Shown: in pieces, positions 8,280 to 8,280 of the stretch | How the letters are laid out: every line of letters starts with the position of its first letter | Numbering within the stretch: the stretch's first letter is position 1 | NCBI GenBank assembly: GCA_022712845.1 | Contig: JAFLJV010000123.1 | Span: forward strand, 1-8,280 | DNA from: Sulfurimonas sp. | GTDB lineage: Bacteria; Campylobacterota; Campylobacteria; Campylobacterales; Sulfurimonadaceae | Length of the DNA stretch: 8,280 nt | Direction: 5' to 3' | Made by a program: the position numbers and the translations under genes | Notes under the pieces: model-generated | The model's database searches: none | Told to the model about the DNA's origin: nothing | Seen by the model: the letters and a program-made list of their open reading frames with translations, nothing else

Positions 8280-8280
8280 G

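Overview
The window lies almost entirely inside one very long gene on the minus strand. A single frame is open from 8279 down to 3 (2,759 codons) and runs off both ends, so no start, stop, promoter, ribosome binding site or terminator is visible. Residue numbers here count from the codon at 8279-8277. Codons 1-2679 (8279-243) encode part of a giant RTX-type, calcium-binding, probably type I-secreted surface or extracellular protein. They are AT-rich (counted 60-base lines give about 28-35% GC), use ATA, TTA, AGA and GAT heavily, and show no cysteine in the translation. This suggests a low-GC Gram-negative bacterium. Campylobacterota of the Arcobacter/Sulfurimonas kind are my best guess, from codon style only.

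Layout in protein order, high to low coordinate: (a) 8279-7660, a non-repetitive, helix-like segment I do not recognise. (b) About 7650-1110, fifteen copies of a roughly 40-60 residue domain resembling the haemolysin-type calcium-binding-related family (HCBP_related), alternating with fourteen clusters of GGxGxDxUx nonapeptides. Copies 5-8 form a clean 423-bp tandem repeat (about 4218-5831). (c) 1019-450, two VCBS-like beta-sandwich units of 95 residues each. (d) 449-243, the start of a repeat with the pattern 'ITALKDGGYVV...QRFDxNGNKVGEExQV', common in giant bacterial adhesins.

At about 240-246 the sequence changes abruptly. Positions 1-240 are about 54% GC and encode, in the same frame, an internal piece of a ComF/GntX-family phosphoribosyltransferase-like protein that looks gammaproteobacterial. 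Its N-terminal zinc-finger part is absent, and the piece starts in mid-domain exactly where the adhesin repeat breaks off. The simplest reading is a chimeric join (assembly misjoin or library chimera) between two organisms, which happens to keep the frame. A real rearrangement is possible but less likely.

I see no RNA gene, CRISPR array, mobile element or second intact gene. The window does not reveal a new multi-gene system. Its points of interest are the junction, the repeat evolution of the RTX array, and an unidentified N-terminal region.
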